From Chromatiales bacterium (GTDB lineage: Bacteria; Pseudomonadota; Gammaproteobacteria; SZUA-140): a stretch of DNA of 16,822 nucleotides. A program made the translations under genes and the position numbers. Positions 7,961 through 14,491 of the stretch are shown here, one piece after another. Numbering within the stretch: the first letter of the stretch is position 1; each line of letters begins with the position of its first letter. The notes below the pieces were generated by a model. The model did not search any database and had not been told where the DNA came from. It saw nothing but the letters and a program-made list of their open reading frames with translations. Where the stretch lies: positions 1 through 16,822 of the forward strand of contig JAITWN010000150.1 of NCBI GenBank assembly GCA_031285245.1. Direction: 5' to 3'.

Positions 7961-8509
7961 ATGGGCGCACTGCGCTGGCTCCCGCTCTTGTGCGTATTCT
8001 GCACGCAGACAGCCGGTGCAGAGGTCACCAATCTTCAGGTCGAATCCAAAGGCAAACGCTATGACATCCGCTTCGACGTCCTGACCACCGCTCCTCCCGA
8101 ACGCGTGCTACACCTCTTCTCTGATCCGACACGTTGGACGGAGCTATCGAAAGTGGTCAAGCGCTCCGAGCGCTTGAATACAAGCGCAGGGCACAAAGCG
8201 CCGGTATCGATCGTATTTCAGACCTGCGTGCTGTTCCTGTGCCGGGAAGCCAACAAGGTTTCTATTTTCTACGTCAATGCCGCCACAGGCACAGTAAGCG
8301 GCAGATCGATACCGGGCCGCGGCAACTTCCGCTACGCGTGGGAACGCTGGCAAATCACGCCGCACGCATCCGGCGCACGCATCCACTTCACCGGCATATT
8401 TGAACCCACATTCGCCGTGCCGCCACTGATCGGCACGCACGCATTCAAATCCGTGCTGCGAAAAATGCTGATCGAAATGGAGACTAACCTCGAAAATCTC
8501 AGCGACTGA
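7961..8509 (+). CDS. Exported SRPBCC/START-like protein
   Basis: A 182-residue protein with a short signal peptide (cleavage near AGA/EV, residue 20). The mature part looks like a SRPBCC (Bet v1/START-like) ligand-binding fold: an early strand YDIRFDVLTTAPPERVLHLFSDPTRWTEL typical of polyketide-cyclase/coenzyme-Q-binding proteins, a central beta-sheet, and a long C-terminal helix ending RKMLIEMETNLENLSD. Two cysteines in FQTCVLFLCRE might form a disulfide. Most SRPBCC proteins are cytoplasmic; a secreted version suggests binding of a lipid or cell-envelope molecule, which is inference. The start is ATG at 7961 with AGG just upstream, 5 bases after the M23 stop, so it is the third gene of the xseA run. 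Confidence 0.72.
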   Translation: MGALRWLPLLCVFCTQTAGAEVTNLQVESKGKRYDIRFDVLTTAPPERVLHLFSDPTRWTELSKVVKRSERLNTSAGHKAPVSIVFQTCVLFLCREANKVSIFYVNAATGTVSGRSIPGRGNFRYAWERWQITPHASGARIHFTGIFEPTFAVPPLIGTHAFKSVLRKMLIEMETNLENLSD

Positions 8510-8912
8510 GCTGACACCATCTCCCCTCATCCGCAAGTGAGGCCTCTGCGAAACCGAGTCATAGATTGGGATCAGCCCAACACAGACAGAGTAGCTAGAG
8601 GTCGCAGTCGGTGTCTCGCAAGCGCGGCTTTGGGGGATGTAACTGGTGGTCCCGGGGGCAATCGGCGCGTAGAAAAGCGCTGATCTTGTAGAGAACTAGC
8701 GGCAAACTCTACTTTGACGCGCCGGATATCGATCGGCGCTATTTGCCGTAGTTCTGCGCGCAGGTCGCGTCCGCCAGGGCGGTGAAGAGACCCACTTGAG
8801 AATAGGCTGAGAATGGCTTGACGCCCCCGTGAGCTCTACATAAGATCAGCGCCGCACATGCCTTACTATCAGCACCGTTCATCATTCCATCCAAATACCG
8901 AGAGGAGCCACT
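8510..8912. other. Gene-poor gap before imuA
   Basis: About 400 bases with no supported gene. Two weak hairpins just after the SRPBCC stop, CCTCA/TGAGG (8525-8542) and TTGGG/CCCAA (8566-8580), could end the xseA transcript. A protein-like stretch at 8701-8799 on the + strand, beginning GKLYFDAPDIDRRYLP, is broken by an in-frame TAG at 8749 and another stop after 16 more residues; it may be a decayed gene or chance. The right end holds the imuA promoter and ribosome binding site. Confidence 0.5.
8818..8846 (+). promoter_or_regulatory. Candidate imuA promoter
   Basis: TTGACG (8818-8823) and TAAGAT (8841-8846) with a 17-base spacer: five of six and four of six matches to the sigma70 consensus. 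It would give a leader of about 60 bases. I see no CTGT-N8-ACAG LexA box over or near it, although imuA cassettes are usually LexA-controlled. Confidence 0.5.
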
Positions 8913-9557
8913 GTGAGCGCGACCATGGACAACATGCTCAAGCAAACAGTGGAGAGCCTGCTGGAGCATCCGCAGCTTTGGCGGGGCGCGCGGCGTTCGG
9001 CGCCCCATGTTATTGCGAGCGGACACGCTGAGCTCGATGCTAGTCTTTCCGGCGGCTGGCCAGGCGGCGCGCTTACCGAAATTCTGCTGCCTCAGCCAGG
9101 TATCGGTGAGCTTGAGCTGGTGTTGCCCGCGTTGCTACGGCTCGGTCGCGAGCGACGCTGGATCGCGCTGATCGGCGCGCCATACACACACCGTTCGCCA
9201 GCCTGGCAAAACAGCGGCATGAATCTGTCGCGACTGCTGTGGGTCCATCCCCGCTCCGCGCGTGAACGCCTGCTCGCGATGGAACAAGCGATGCGCAATG
9301 GCACGTGTGGTGGCGTCCTTGGCTGGTCTGATGGCAGCTTCGGCACGCGTGAATTGCGCCGTTTGCAGCTCGCCGCTGAGCATGGCAACTGCATGGGCAT
9401 TCTGTTCAACGTGCAAACCAAAGCTGGCCAAATGTCGCCCGCTGCGCTGCGCCTGCGCCTTGAATGTAATGATGAGCCTGAAGATGAAAGTCTGACCATT
9501 CATCTCGCGAAAGGCGTTCGCTCGCAGATGGTGAAAATCCCCAAATTAATGCCCTAA
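8913..9557 (+). CDS. imuA: ImuA/SulA-like translesion-synthesis accessory protein
   Basis: A 214-residue protein of the ImuA (SulA-like, RecA-related) type. The family signature is seen in ASGHAELDASLSGGWPGGAL (about 36-55) followed by TEILLPQPGIGELELVLPAL, then IALIGAPYTHRSPAW, LLWVHPRSARERLLAMEQAMRNG, GVLGWSD and the C-terminal LRLRLE segment. ImuA binds RecA and ImuB and supports error-prone repair by ImuB-DnaE2 in many proteobacteria; it acts in the cytoplasm. The start is GTG at 8913: AGGAG at 8903-8907 with a 5-base spacer fits this codon better than the ATG at 8925. Neither imuB nor dnaE2 follows; the next gene is an Arc-type regulator. It is therefore an orphan in this window, with partners elsewhere or lost. 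SulA-type division inhibition is a less likely alternative. Confidence 0.85.
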   Translation: MSATMDNMLKQTVESLLEHPQLWRGARRSAPHVIASGHAELDASLSGGWPGGALTEILLPQPGIGELELVLPALLRLGRERRWIALIGAPYTHRSPAWQNSGMNLSRLLWVHPRSARERLLAMEQAMRNGTCGGVLGWSDGSFGTRELRRLQLAAEHGNCMGILFNVQTKAGQMSPAALRLRLECNDEPEDESLTIHLAKGVRSQMVKIPKLMP

Positions 9558-9682
9558 AACGCGGCCTCGCGCCGCCTGCACTTCTGCACTGCCGCTACGC
9601 GGCGCTTGCGCATCTCGCACCTGCGTTAAAGATGCAAATGAAATGAAACTTTCCCGCTTCAACACATCAAACCGATAGCATC

Positions 9683-9714
9683 ACACGGTCGGTAACACCG
9701 TGTTTCTACTAGTA
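9683..9714 (+). promoter_or_regulatory. Inverted repeats upstream of the Arc-type regulator
   Basis: ACACGGT (9683-9689) and ACCGTGT (9697-9703) form a perfect 7-bp inverted repeat with a 7-base centre, followed within four bases by the palindrome TACTAGTA (9707-9714). They end about 30 bases before the ATG at 9744. Arc-type proteins bind short palindromic operators as paired dimers and often repress themselves, so these are reasonable operator candidates. The first repeat, followed by TTTCT, could instead be the imuA terminator. Confidence 0.45.
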
Positions 9715-9743
9715 TCATTGAGATTTTGCCTAGAATCCGCGGC

Positions 9744-10031
9744 ATGGGACGCGAAATTAATCCTTTTGGCCTGCGAATGCCGGAAGACCTCAAACGACGC
9801 CTTGCTCGTTCTGCCAAAACCAACCGCCGTAGCATGAATGCGGAGCTGGTGTTGCGGCTGCAGCACAGTGTCGTGGACGAACCCAGCCGCTTGTCTGAAA
9901 TTCGCGAAGCCCCTGGCTCCTACGCGCTCCATCCTGATCAAGTACTGCTGCTCGAACGTTACGACAGTCTCTCCTTACGTCGACGCAAGGCACTGATCGA
10001 ATTTCTCAAAGATACTGAAGACAGCGCCTGA
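9744..10031 (+). CDS. Arc-family ribbon-helix-helix DNA-binding protein
   Basis: A 95-residue protein from ATG at 9744. Residues about 4-42 (INPFGLRMPEDLKRRLARSA, then KTNRRSMNAELVLRLQ) match the Arc repressor pattern: a beta strand that enters the DNA major groove (FGLRMP), helix A, the turn with NRRSMNAEL, and helix B. Phage P22 Arc has the same FNLRWP and NGRSVNSEI positions. The remaining 50 residues, rich in Leu and Arg (LLERYDSLSLRRRKALIEFL), are an extra C-terminal part that may oligomerise or contact a partner. It is a DNA-binding regulator; targets unknown, with self-regulation through the upstream palindromes likely. An upstream TTG at 9726 would add six residues but lacks a ribosome binding site; that of the ATG is also weak. 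Confidence 0.83.
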   Translation: MGREINPFGLRMPEDLKRRLARSAKTNRRSMNAELVLRLQHSVVDEPSRLSEIREAPGSYALHPDQVLLLERYDSLSLRRRKALIEFLKDTEDSA

Positions 10032-10061
10032 TCTATTCAGATTCGGGATGCCCCGCTCCAC

Positions 10062-10077
10062 TGCATGGAATCATGCA
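10062..10077. terminator. Small hairpin between convergent genes
   Basis: TGCATG (10062-10067) and CATGCA (10072-10077) form a perfect 6-bp stem with a 4-base loop in the 83-base space between the tail-to-tail ends of the Arc-type gene and the marR-type gene. The position suggests a shared terminator, but the stem is short and no T-run follows. Confidence 0.3.
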
Positions 10078-10114
10078 TACGACCTGACGGACGACAAGTC
10101 TCAACCCTCATCAC

Positions 10115-10573
10115 CTATTTTCGTTTCAGCTCCCGCTGTGCCTTCGCTTGCCCACCCATCCGCCGGAAACGCTCTTCGAGGCGAGCGAGCAGCGTCATCG
10201 TGATCTGCATTTCCTCCTTGGGCAGACCGCGCAGAACTTTGCGGGTGAAAGCCTGACGCAGTGGCTGCATCGCCGCCATGGCGCGCGTACCCTCAGCGGT
10301 AAGTGAAACATCGCTCAATCGATTGTCCGCCGGCGCGCGTCGGCGCGTGATCAAGCCTTCGCTTTCGAGCACTTTCAGCTGCCGCGTCAGCGCACCCGGA
10401 TCCATCGTAAGCTGTTCGGCGAGCTGCTTCTGCGTGAGATTGCCCTCATCACGCAGCGCCTGAAGAATGCGCCAGCGCGGCAGCGCGTAGCCGACCTCGG
10501 CTTCGAAAGCCACATACATCCCGCGCGCGGTGCGCCCGAGCTGACGCAGCAACGTGCGTTCTTGTTCATTCAT
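10115..10573 (-). CDS. MarR-family transcriptional regulator
   Basis: A 152-residue winged-helix regulator. The MarR pattern is clear: a helical start (LLRQLGRTARGMYVAFEAEV), PRWRILQALRDEG, the helix-turn-helix LTQKQLAEQLTMDPGALTRQ (about 46-65), and the wing RRRAPADNRLSDVSLTAEG with the conserved Asp-x-Arg, followed by the C-terminal dimerisation helices. MarR proteins bind as dimers to palindromes and release DNA on binding phenolic or lipophilic ligands or on oxidation. It starts at ATG 10573, inside the last codons of the exporter gene (8-base overlap, 10566-10573), with GGGAGG nine bases upstream. The genes are therefore translationally linked, and the exporter is the likely target. An operator candidate lies at 12143-12169. 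Confidence 0.93.
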   Translation of the reverse strand: MNEQERTLLRQLGRTARGMYVAFEAEVGYALPRWRILQALRDEGNLTQKQLAEQLTMDPGALTRQLKVLESEGLITRRRAPADNRLSDVSLTAEGTRAMAAMQPLRQAFTRKVLRGLPKEEMQITMTLLARLEERFRRMGGQAKAQRELKRK

Positions 10574-12140
10574 GGGGAGCTACCTCCCGCTGACGGTGCT
10601 GCAAACTCATCGGCGGCAGACGACGCACCACCAGCAGCGCGCAGAGTGCGACGAAGAAGATCAGCCAGTGCCCACCGTGAACGGCGGAGATGAGCGCATC
10701 GCGCGCGCTCGCGAGCATGGCGCTGCCAGTCTGCCCGGCGTTGGCGATGAATTCAGTCGAGGTCGCTTCATCAACCAGAATCCGCGGATCAGACATCCAG
10801 TGCGCCCATTGCGGCTCACCGGCGACGAGCAACATGTCGTGCACGCGCGCACCGTAAGTCTTCGAAATCAGCACACCGATCAAGGCCATGCCTAACATAC
10901 CTCCAATCATGCGTGTGGATTGCAGCGTTGCCGTCGTCACGCCAAGGCGCGCGCGCGCCACACTCGCCTGCGCAAGTAAGGTCAGATTGGGCATCATGAA
11001 ACCAAGGCCGAGCCCGGCGCAGCCCATGGCAGCATAGATCAGCGCATGCGGTGTGTGCGGGCTAATCCTCGTCAGCATCAGCGCAGCGACAGCGAAAAAG
11101 GCCATGCCGATGTACAGCATGGGATTGGAGGTGGGGATACGCATGACGATGCGGCCATTGACGATGCTACCGATAGTGATGAAAACCGCGAGCGGCGTGA
11201 CCAGTAAACCCGCCGCCTTGGGCGAGAGTCCCATCCCGCCCTGAAACAGCAGCGGCGCGTAATACACCACACCGAAGAGACAGAAACCCACCACTGCGGA
11301 TAACAGAAACAGCACTTGCAGATTGCGATCGCCGATCATGTCGAGCGGCAACAGCGGATCCGCTCTGCGCCGCTCCCACCACACCAGCGCCACACCAGAG
11401 GTCACGCCGACGGCGATCAGGACGGCGATCGCGCCGAGATGTTTGCCCTGCGCCAGCCACTCGACTAGCAGCAACAGACTCGCCAGCACCACTGCCAGCA
11501 ATAACGAGCCCGCCCAATCGAGCGGCGCGGGCGCACCTTCGCTATGGCGAATGCGCGGCAGATGGCGCCACACAAACCACAAACCCAGCACACACACTGG
11601 AAGATTGATGAAAAACACCCAGCGCCAGCCGAAAAATTCGGTGATCACGCCGCCAAGCGTCGGACCAGCGGCGTTGGAAAGCCCAAAAGCCATGCTAAAC
11701 AGCACCTGCCAGCGCAAGCGCTCGCGCGCCTCCGGAAAAAGATCTGGCACGCTGGCAAAAGTGGTCGCGATCAACATGCCGCCGCCAACACCCTGCAATC
11801 CGCGCGCGAGCACCAGATGGACCATATTCTGCGAAAAGCCGCAAAGCACCGATGCGGATGTAAAGACTACGATGGCGGCCAGCAGAAAACTTTTGCGCCC
11901 ATAGTCATCGCCGAGTTTGCCGAAGATCGGCACGGTAATGATGGATGCGAGCAGATAGCTGGTACCAACCCAGGCGTAGAGTTCGAAACCGCGCAGTTCA
12001 GCGACAATGGTTGGCAGCGCGGTACCGATCACGGTCTGGTCGAGAGCCACCATGACCAGCACGAAACACAGGCCGATCATTGCCAGCAATTTGTGGCGGA
12101 AATCGGCTGTCGCGACAGGTTCCTTCGACTCATCGACCAT
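10566..12140 (-). CDS. DHA2-family (14-helix) MFS drug exporter
   Basis: A 524-residue inner-membrane transporter of the drug:H+ antiporter-2 group (EmrB/QacA-like), which expels lipophilic or cationic compounds using the proton gradient. Visible motifs: LDQTVIGTALPTIV in the first helix (motif D1), GKLGDDYGRKSFLL in the loop after helix 2 (motif A), LARGLQGVGGGM in helix 4 (motif B), and GLSNAAGPTLGGVI in helix 5 (motif C). Around 14 hydrophobic segments follow in a pattern right for this length, ending in a short charged tail. The start is ATG at 12140 with TTAGG upstream. It is co-transcribed with the overlapping marR gene downstream. There is no EmrA-type adaptor or outer-membrane channel beside it, so it likely pumps into the periplasm alone; the substrate cannot be read from sequence. 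Confidence 0.94.
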   Translation of the reverse strand: MVDESKEPVATADFRHKLLAMIGLCFVLVMVALDQTVIGTALPTIVAELRGFELYAWVGTSYLLASIITVPIFGKLGDDYGRKSFLLAAIVVFTSASVLCGFSQNMVHLVLARGLQGVGGGMLIATTFASVPDLFPEARERLRWQVLFSMAFGLSNAAGPTLGGVITEFFGWRWVFFINLPVCVLGLWFVWRHLPRIRHSEGAPAPLDWAGSLLLAVVLASLLLLVEWLAQGKHLGAIAVLIAVGVTSGVALVWWERRRADPLLPLDMIGDRNLQVLFLLSAVVGFCLFGVVYYAPLLFQGGMGLSPKAAGLLVTPLAVFITIGSIVNGRIVMRIPTSNPMLYIGMAFFAVAALMLTRISPHTPHALIYAAMGCAGLGLGFMMPNLTLLAQASVARARLGVTTATLQSTRMIGGMLGMALIGVLISKTYGARVHDMLLVAGEPQWAHWMSDPRILVDEATSTEFIANAGQTGSAMLASARDALISAVHGGHWLIFFVALCALLVVRRLPPMSLQHRQREVAPHE

Positions 12141-12142
12141 GA

Positions 12143-12169
12143 TTGCCTAAGCAATTCTTGATAAGGCAA
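12143..12169 (-). promoter_or_regulatory. Candidate MarR operator at the exporter start
   Basis: TTGCCT (12143-12148) and AGGCAA (12164-12169) are perfect inverted ends of a 27-base element that begins two bases upstream of the exporter ATG. Inside, TTGCCTAAGCAA (12143-12154) is itself a TTGC/GCAA inverted repeat, and TTGATAAGGCAA (12158-12169) resembles it. MarR-family sites often have this size and TTG/CAA ends. Binding here would block the exporter-marR transcript. It overlaps the ribosome binding site. Confidence 0.45.
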
Positions 12170-12254
12170 GCATTCTGCCATAGTCGCAGCGGGCACCACA
12201 AACCGCCCCCCCTAGAGTACAGCCCCTTCCCCCGCCGCCCAGCGCCGGCCCAAG

Positions 12255-12290
12255 TGCGGCATTCCAGGTGCGGCGTTTTGCCGCATTCCA
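12255..12290 (+). repeat. Direct and inverted repeats upstream of the TonB receptor
   Basis: The octamer GCATTCCA occurs at 12259-12266 and 12283-12290, and GTGCGGC at 12254-12260 and 12268-12274. In addition TGCGGC (12269-12274) pairs with GCCGCA (12280-12285) around GTTTT. This set lies 60-100 bases upstream of the receptor start, where a regulator would bind. It does not resemble a Fur box. A hairpin at the end of an unknown RNA is another reading. Confidence 0.45.
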
Positions 12291-12350
12291 CCACCCCATG
12301 CGAATCGCAATAATTCCCGCCCATAAAATTAAGTTGTTACAGGGAAGACC

Positions 12351-14465
12351 ATGGGCAAACGCAAAGTATCTTCGGCCTGCCTGCTCGGGCTGTTTGCAGG
12401 CGCGGCCTGGGGGGATGCGCTTGAGGTAATGACGGTGACGGCGACACGCGAAGAGGAGAGCCTCGCGCAGACACCCGCCTCTGTTGGCGTGATCGACCAG
12501 GAACAGATCCGCTTCGCCGCACCGAGTCATCCGCAGCAGATTCTCGGCAAGATCCCCGGCGTTGCCATTGGCGTCACCAATGGCGAAGGCCACAACACCG
12601 CGATCCGCCAACCCTTTACCACCAACCCGGTCTATCTCTTCCTCGAAGACGGCCTGCCCATCCGCGCCACCGGTTTCTTCAATCACAACGCGCTCTATGA
12701 GATCAACATACCCGCCGCGGGCGGCATCGAAGTGGTGCGTGGACCAGGTTCGGCGCTTTATGGCTCCGACGCCATCGGCGGCATCGTTAATGTCTTGACC
12801 GCTACCCCTGCAACCGAGCCCGGCGCATCGGTCTCCGGCGAAGCTGGCAGCTTTGGCTGGTATCGCATGATGGCGAGCGGCGATTCCGGCCTGCTGCGCT
12901 ATGGCAGCATGAACGCGAACCTCAACCTCAGCCATAGCGACGGCTGGCGCGCTGCGACCGATTACGACCGCCGCAGCGCCGGGATGCGCTGGGATTACGA
13001 GCCAAGCGCAAGCTCGACGCTGCGCACGGTATTGAGCTTCACTGATATCGATCAACAGACCGGCGCCAATTCGCCGCTGATGCGCGAGGACTATCTCAAC
13101 AATCCCACCAAAAACAATTTCTCCATCGCCTACCGTTCGGTGCAAGCACTGCGCCTGTCGAGCAACTACGAGCGCGAGCTCGGTGACAACACCCTGCTCA
13201 GCGTTACACCTTACATGCGCCACAACTCCATGGAACTGAACGCCTCTTTTCTGCTGAGCTCCGATCCAACCATCTCGCGCACCGAAGTGTGGTCTTACGG
13301 CTTCCTTGCCAAATGGCGCAAGGATTTCCCCGATGCGATGCAGGCGCGCCTCATCGCCGGCCTCGATGTCGACTACAGCCCGGGCACGCACGATGAAGAC
13401 AATCTCATCGTCACCACCACCGGCACGGGCGCCAATCGCAACTACGAGAGTTATACCCACGGCACTCACATCTACGACTACGAAGCGCGCTACCAAAGCG
13501 CATCGCCATACCTGCACACTGAGATCTCACCGACCGAGCGCCTGCGCCTGACCGCCGGCCTGCGCTATGACGTGATTCGCTACGACATGTCGAACCAGCT
13601 CGCCCCTGGCGCGGTGGCAGCAACGGTGAATGGTGCCACGCGCTATTACTATCAGATCGAAGAGGCGAGCGTTGATTTCGAACACCTCAGCCCGAAGTTC
13701 GGCCTCACCTATGCATTGCGTCCGAGCGTGCATCTTTACGCCTCGCACAATCATGGCTTTCGCGTACCTTCCGAGAGTCAGCTCTTTCGCGCTGGCAATG
13801 ACGCCACGCAAAGCGGCGCGCAGACGCGCGCTGATAACGCGCTCTCTTTGAAACCGATCAAGGCAGATCAGACTGAGCTCGGCGTGCGCGGCGTGGTGGC
13901 TTCATGGCAATACGATGCTGTCGCTTATCTGCTGCGCAAGCGCGACGATCTCGTCACTCAGCGTGATCTCGCTACCGATGTCACCGTTAACCTCAACGCT
14001 GGCAAGACCGAACATAAAGGCATCGAAGTAGGGTTGGGACGCGACTTCGCCGAGCGTTGGCGCTTTGATGCCGCGCTGTCGTACGCCGAGCATCGCTATG
14101 TCGATTGGGTAACGAGCACTGCAGATTTCAGCGGCAAGGCCATGGAAAGCGCGCCGCGCTGGCTCACCAATACGCGCTTAACCTGGGAGCCGCTACCCGG
14201 CACGCGTGCGCAGTTCGAATGGGTACACGTCGGATCTTATTGGCTGGAAGCCAGCAACAATCCGAGCTTCGGCAAATATGAAGGACACGATCTCTACAAC
14301 CTTCGCCTCACGCAGCAGATCAATGACGCGCTGTCGCTGTTTGCGCGCGTGATGAATATTACCGATGAACGTTATGCCGACAGCGCTTCAGTGAGCTCGA
14401 ATACTCCGGTCTTTTCTCCCGGACTGCCACGAAGCTGGTACGCTGGTGCGCAGCTCGATTGGTAA
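12351..14465 (+). CDS. TonB-dependent outer-membrane receptor
   Basis: A 704-residue receptor that would import a scarce nutrient across the outer membrane using TonB-ExbB-ExbD energy. It has a signal peptide (cleavage near AWG/DA, residue 21), a TonB box EVMTVTATR (about 25-33), a plug domain (about 40-140) with QILGKIPGV and the conserved GGIEVVRGPGSALYGSDAIG, then a 22-strand beta-barrel rich in Tyr/Trp and ending in the aromatic SWYAGAQLDW needed for barrel insertion. The start is ATG at 12351 with AGGGA five bases upstream. The substrate is not readable: I see no clear haem-receptor FRAP/NPNL pair. The downstream genes (Cys/His-rich propeller, thioredoxin) hint at a metal or metal complex, but this is inference. 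No neighbouring ABC transporter is present. Confidence 0.95.
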   Translation: MGKRKVSSACLLGLFAGAAWGDALEVMTVTATREEESLAQTPASVGVIDQEQIRFAAPSHPQQILGKIPGVAIGVTNGEGHNTAIRQPFTTNPVYLFLEDGLPIRATGFFNHNALYEINIPAAGGIEVVRGPGSALYGSDAIGGIVNVLTATPATEPGASVSGEAGSFGWYRMMASGDSGLLRYGSMNANLNLSHSDGWRAATDYDRRSAGMRWDYEPSASSTLRTVLSFTDIDQQTGANSPLMREDYLNNPTKNNFSIAYRSVQALRLSSNYERELGDNTLLSVTPYMRHNSMELNASFLLSSDPTISRTEVWSYGFLAKWRKDFPDAMQARLIAGLDVDYSPGTHDEDNLIVTTTGTGANRNYESYTHGTHIYDYEARYQSASPYLHTEISPTERLRLTAGLRYDVIRYDMSNQLAPGAVAATVNGATRYYYQIEEASVDFEHLSPKFGLTYALRPSVHLYASHNHGFRVPSESQLFRAGNDATQSGAQTRADNALSLKPIKADQTELGVRGVVASWQYDAVAYLLRKRDDLVTQRDLATDVTVNLNAGKTEHKGIEVGLGRDFAERWRFDAALSYAEHRYVDWVTSTADFSGKAMESAPRWLTNTRLTWEPLPGTRAQFEWVHVGSYWLEASNNPSFGKYEGHDLYNLRLTQQINDALSLFARVMNITDERYADSASVSSNTPVFSPGLPRSWYAGAQLDW

Positions 14466-14491
14466 TTCGAAAAGGAGTGAGGTATCGAACC

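Noticed and set aside
7119..7970. 283-residue - strand frame across the M23 peptidase gene
   Set aside because: A mirror of the high-GC coding frame of an unmistakable M23 gene; no independent motifs.
8510..8700. Structured small RNA or tmRNA-like element in the GC-rich gap
   Set aside because: Only short 5-bp stems; no conserved tmRNA, tRNA or riboswitch landmarks.
8818..8912. LexA box for imuA
   Set aside because: Searched by eye for CTGT-N8-ACAG and close variants on both strands; nothing convincing.
8739..9026. 95-residue - strand frame overlapping the imuA start
   Set aside because: Covers the imuA promoter, ribosome binding site and N-terminus; no family resemblance.
11544..12161. 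205-residue + strand frame antisense to the MFS exporter
   Set aside because: Shadow of a membrane protein gene; Gln/His/Lys-rich composition typical of the reverse complement of hydrophobic codons.
12300..12335. Fur box in front of the TonB receptor
   Set aside because: The AT-rich stretch AATCGCAATAATT has too few matches to the 19-base Fur consensus.
12147..13517. 456-residue - strand frame antisense to the TonB receptor
   Set aside because: Long but of shadow composition, crossing the receptor promoter and signal peptide; the receptor on the + strand has full family evidence.
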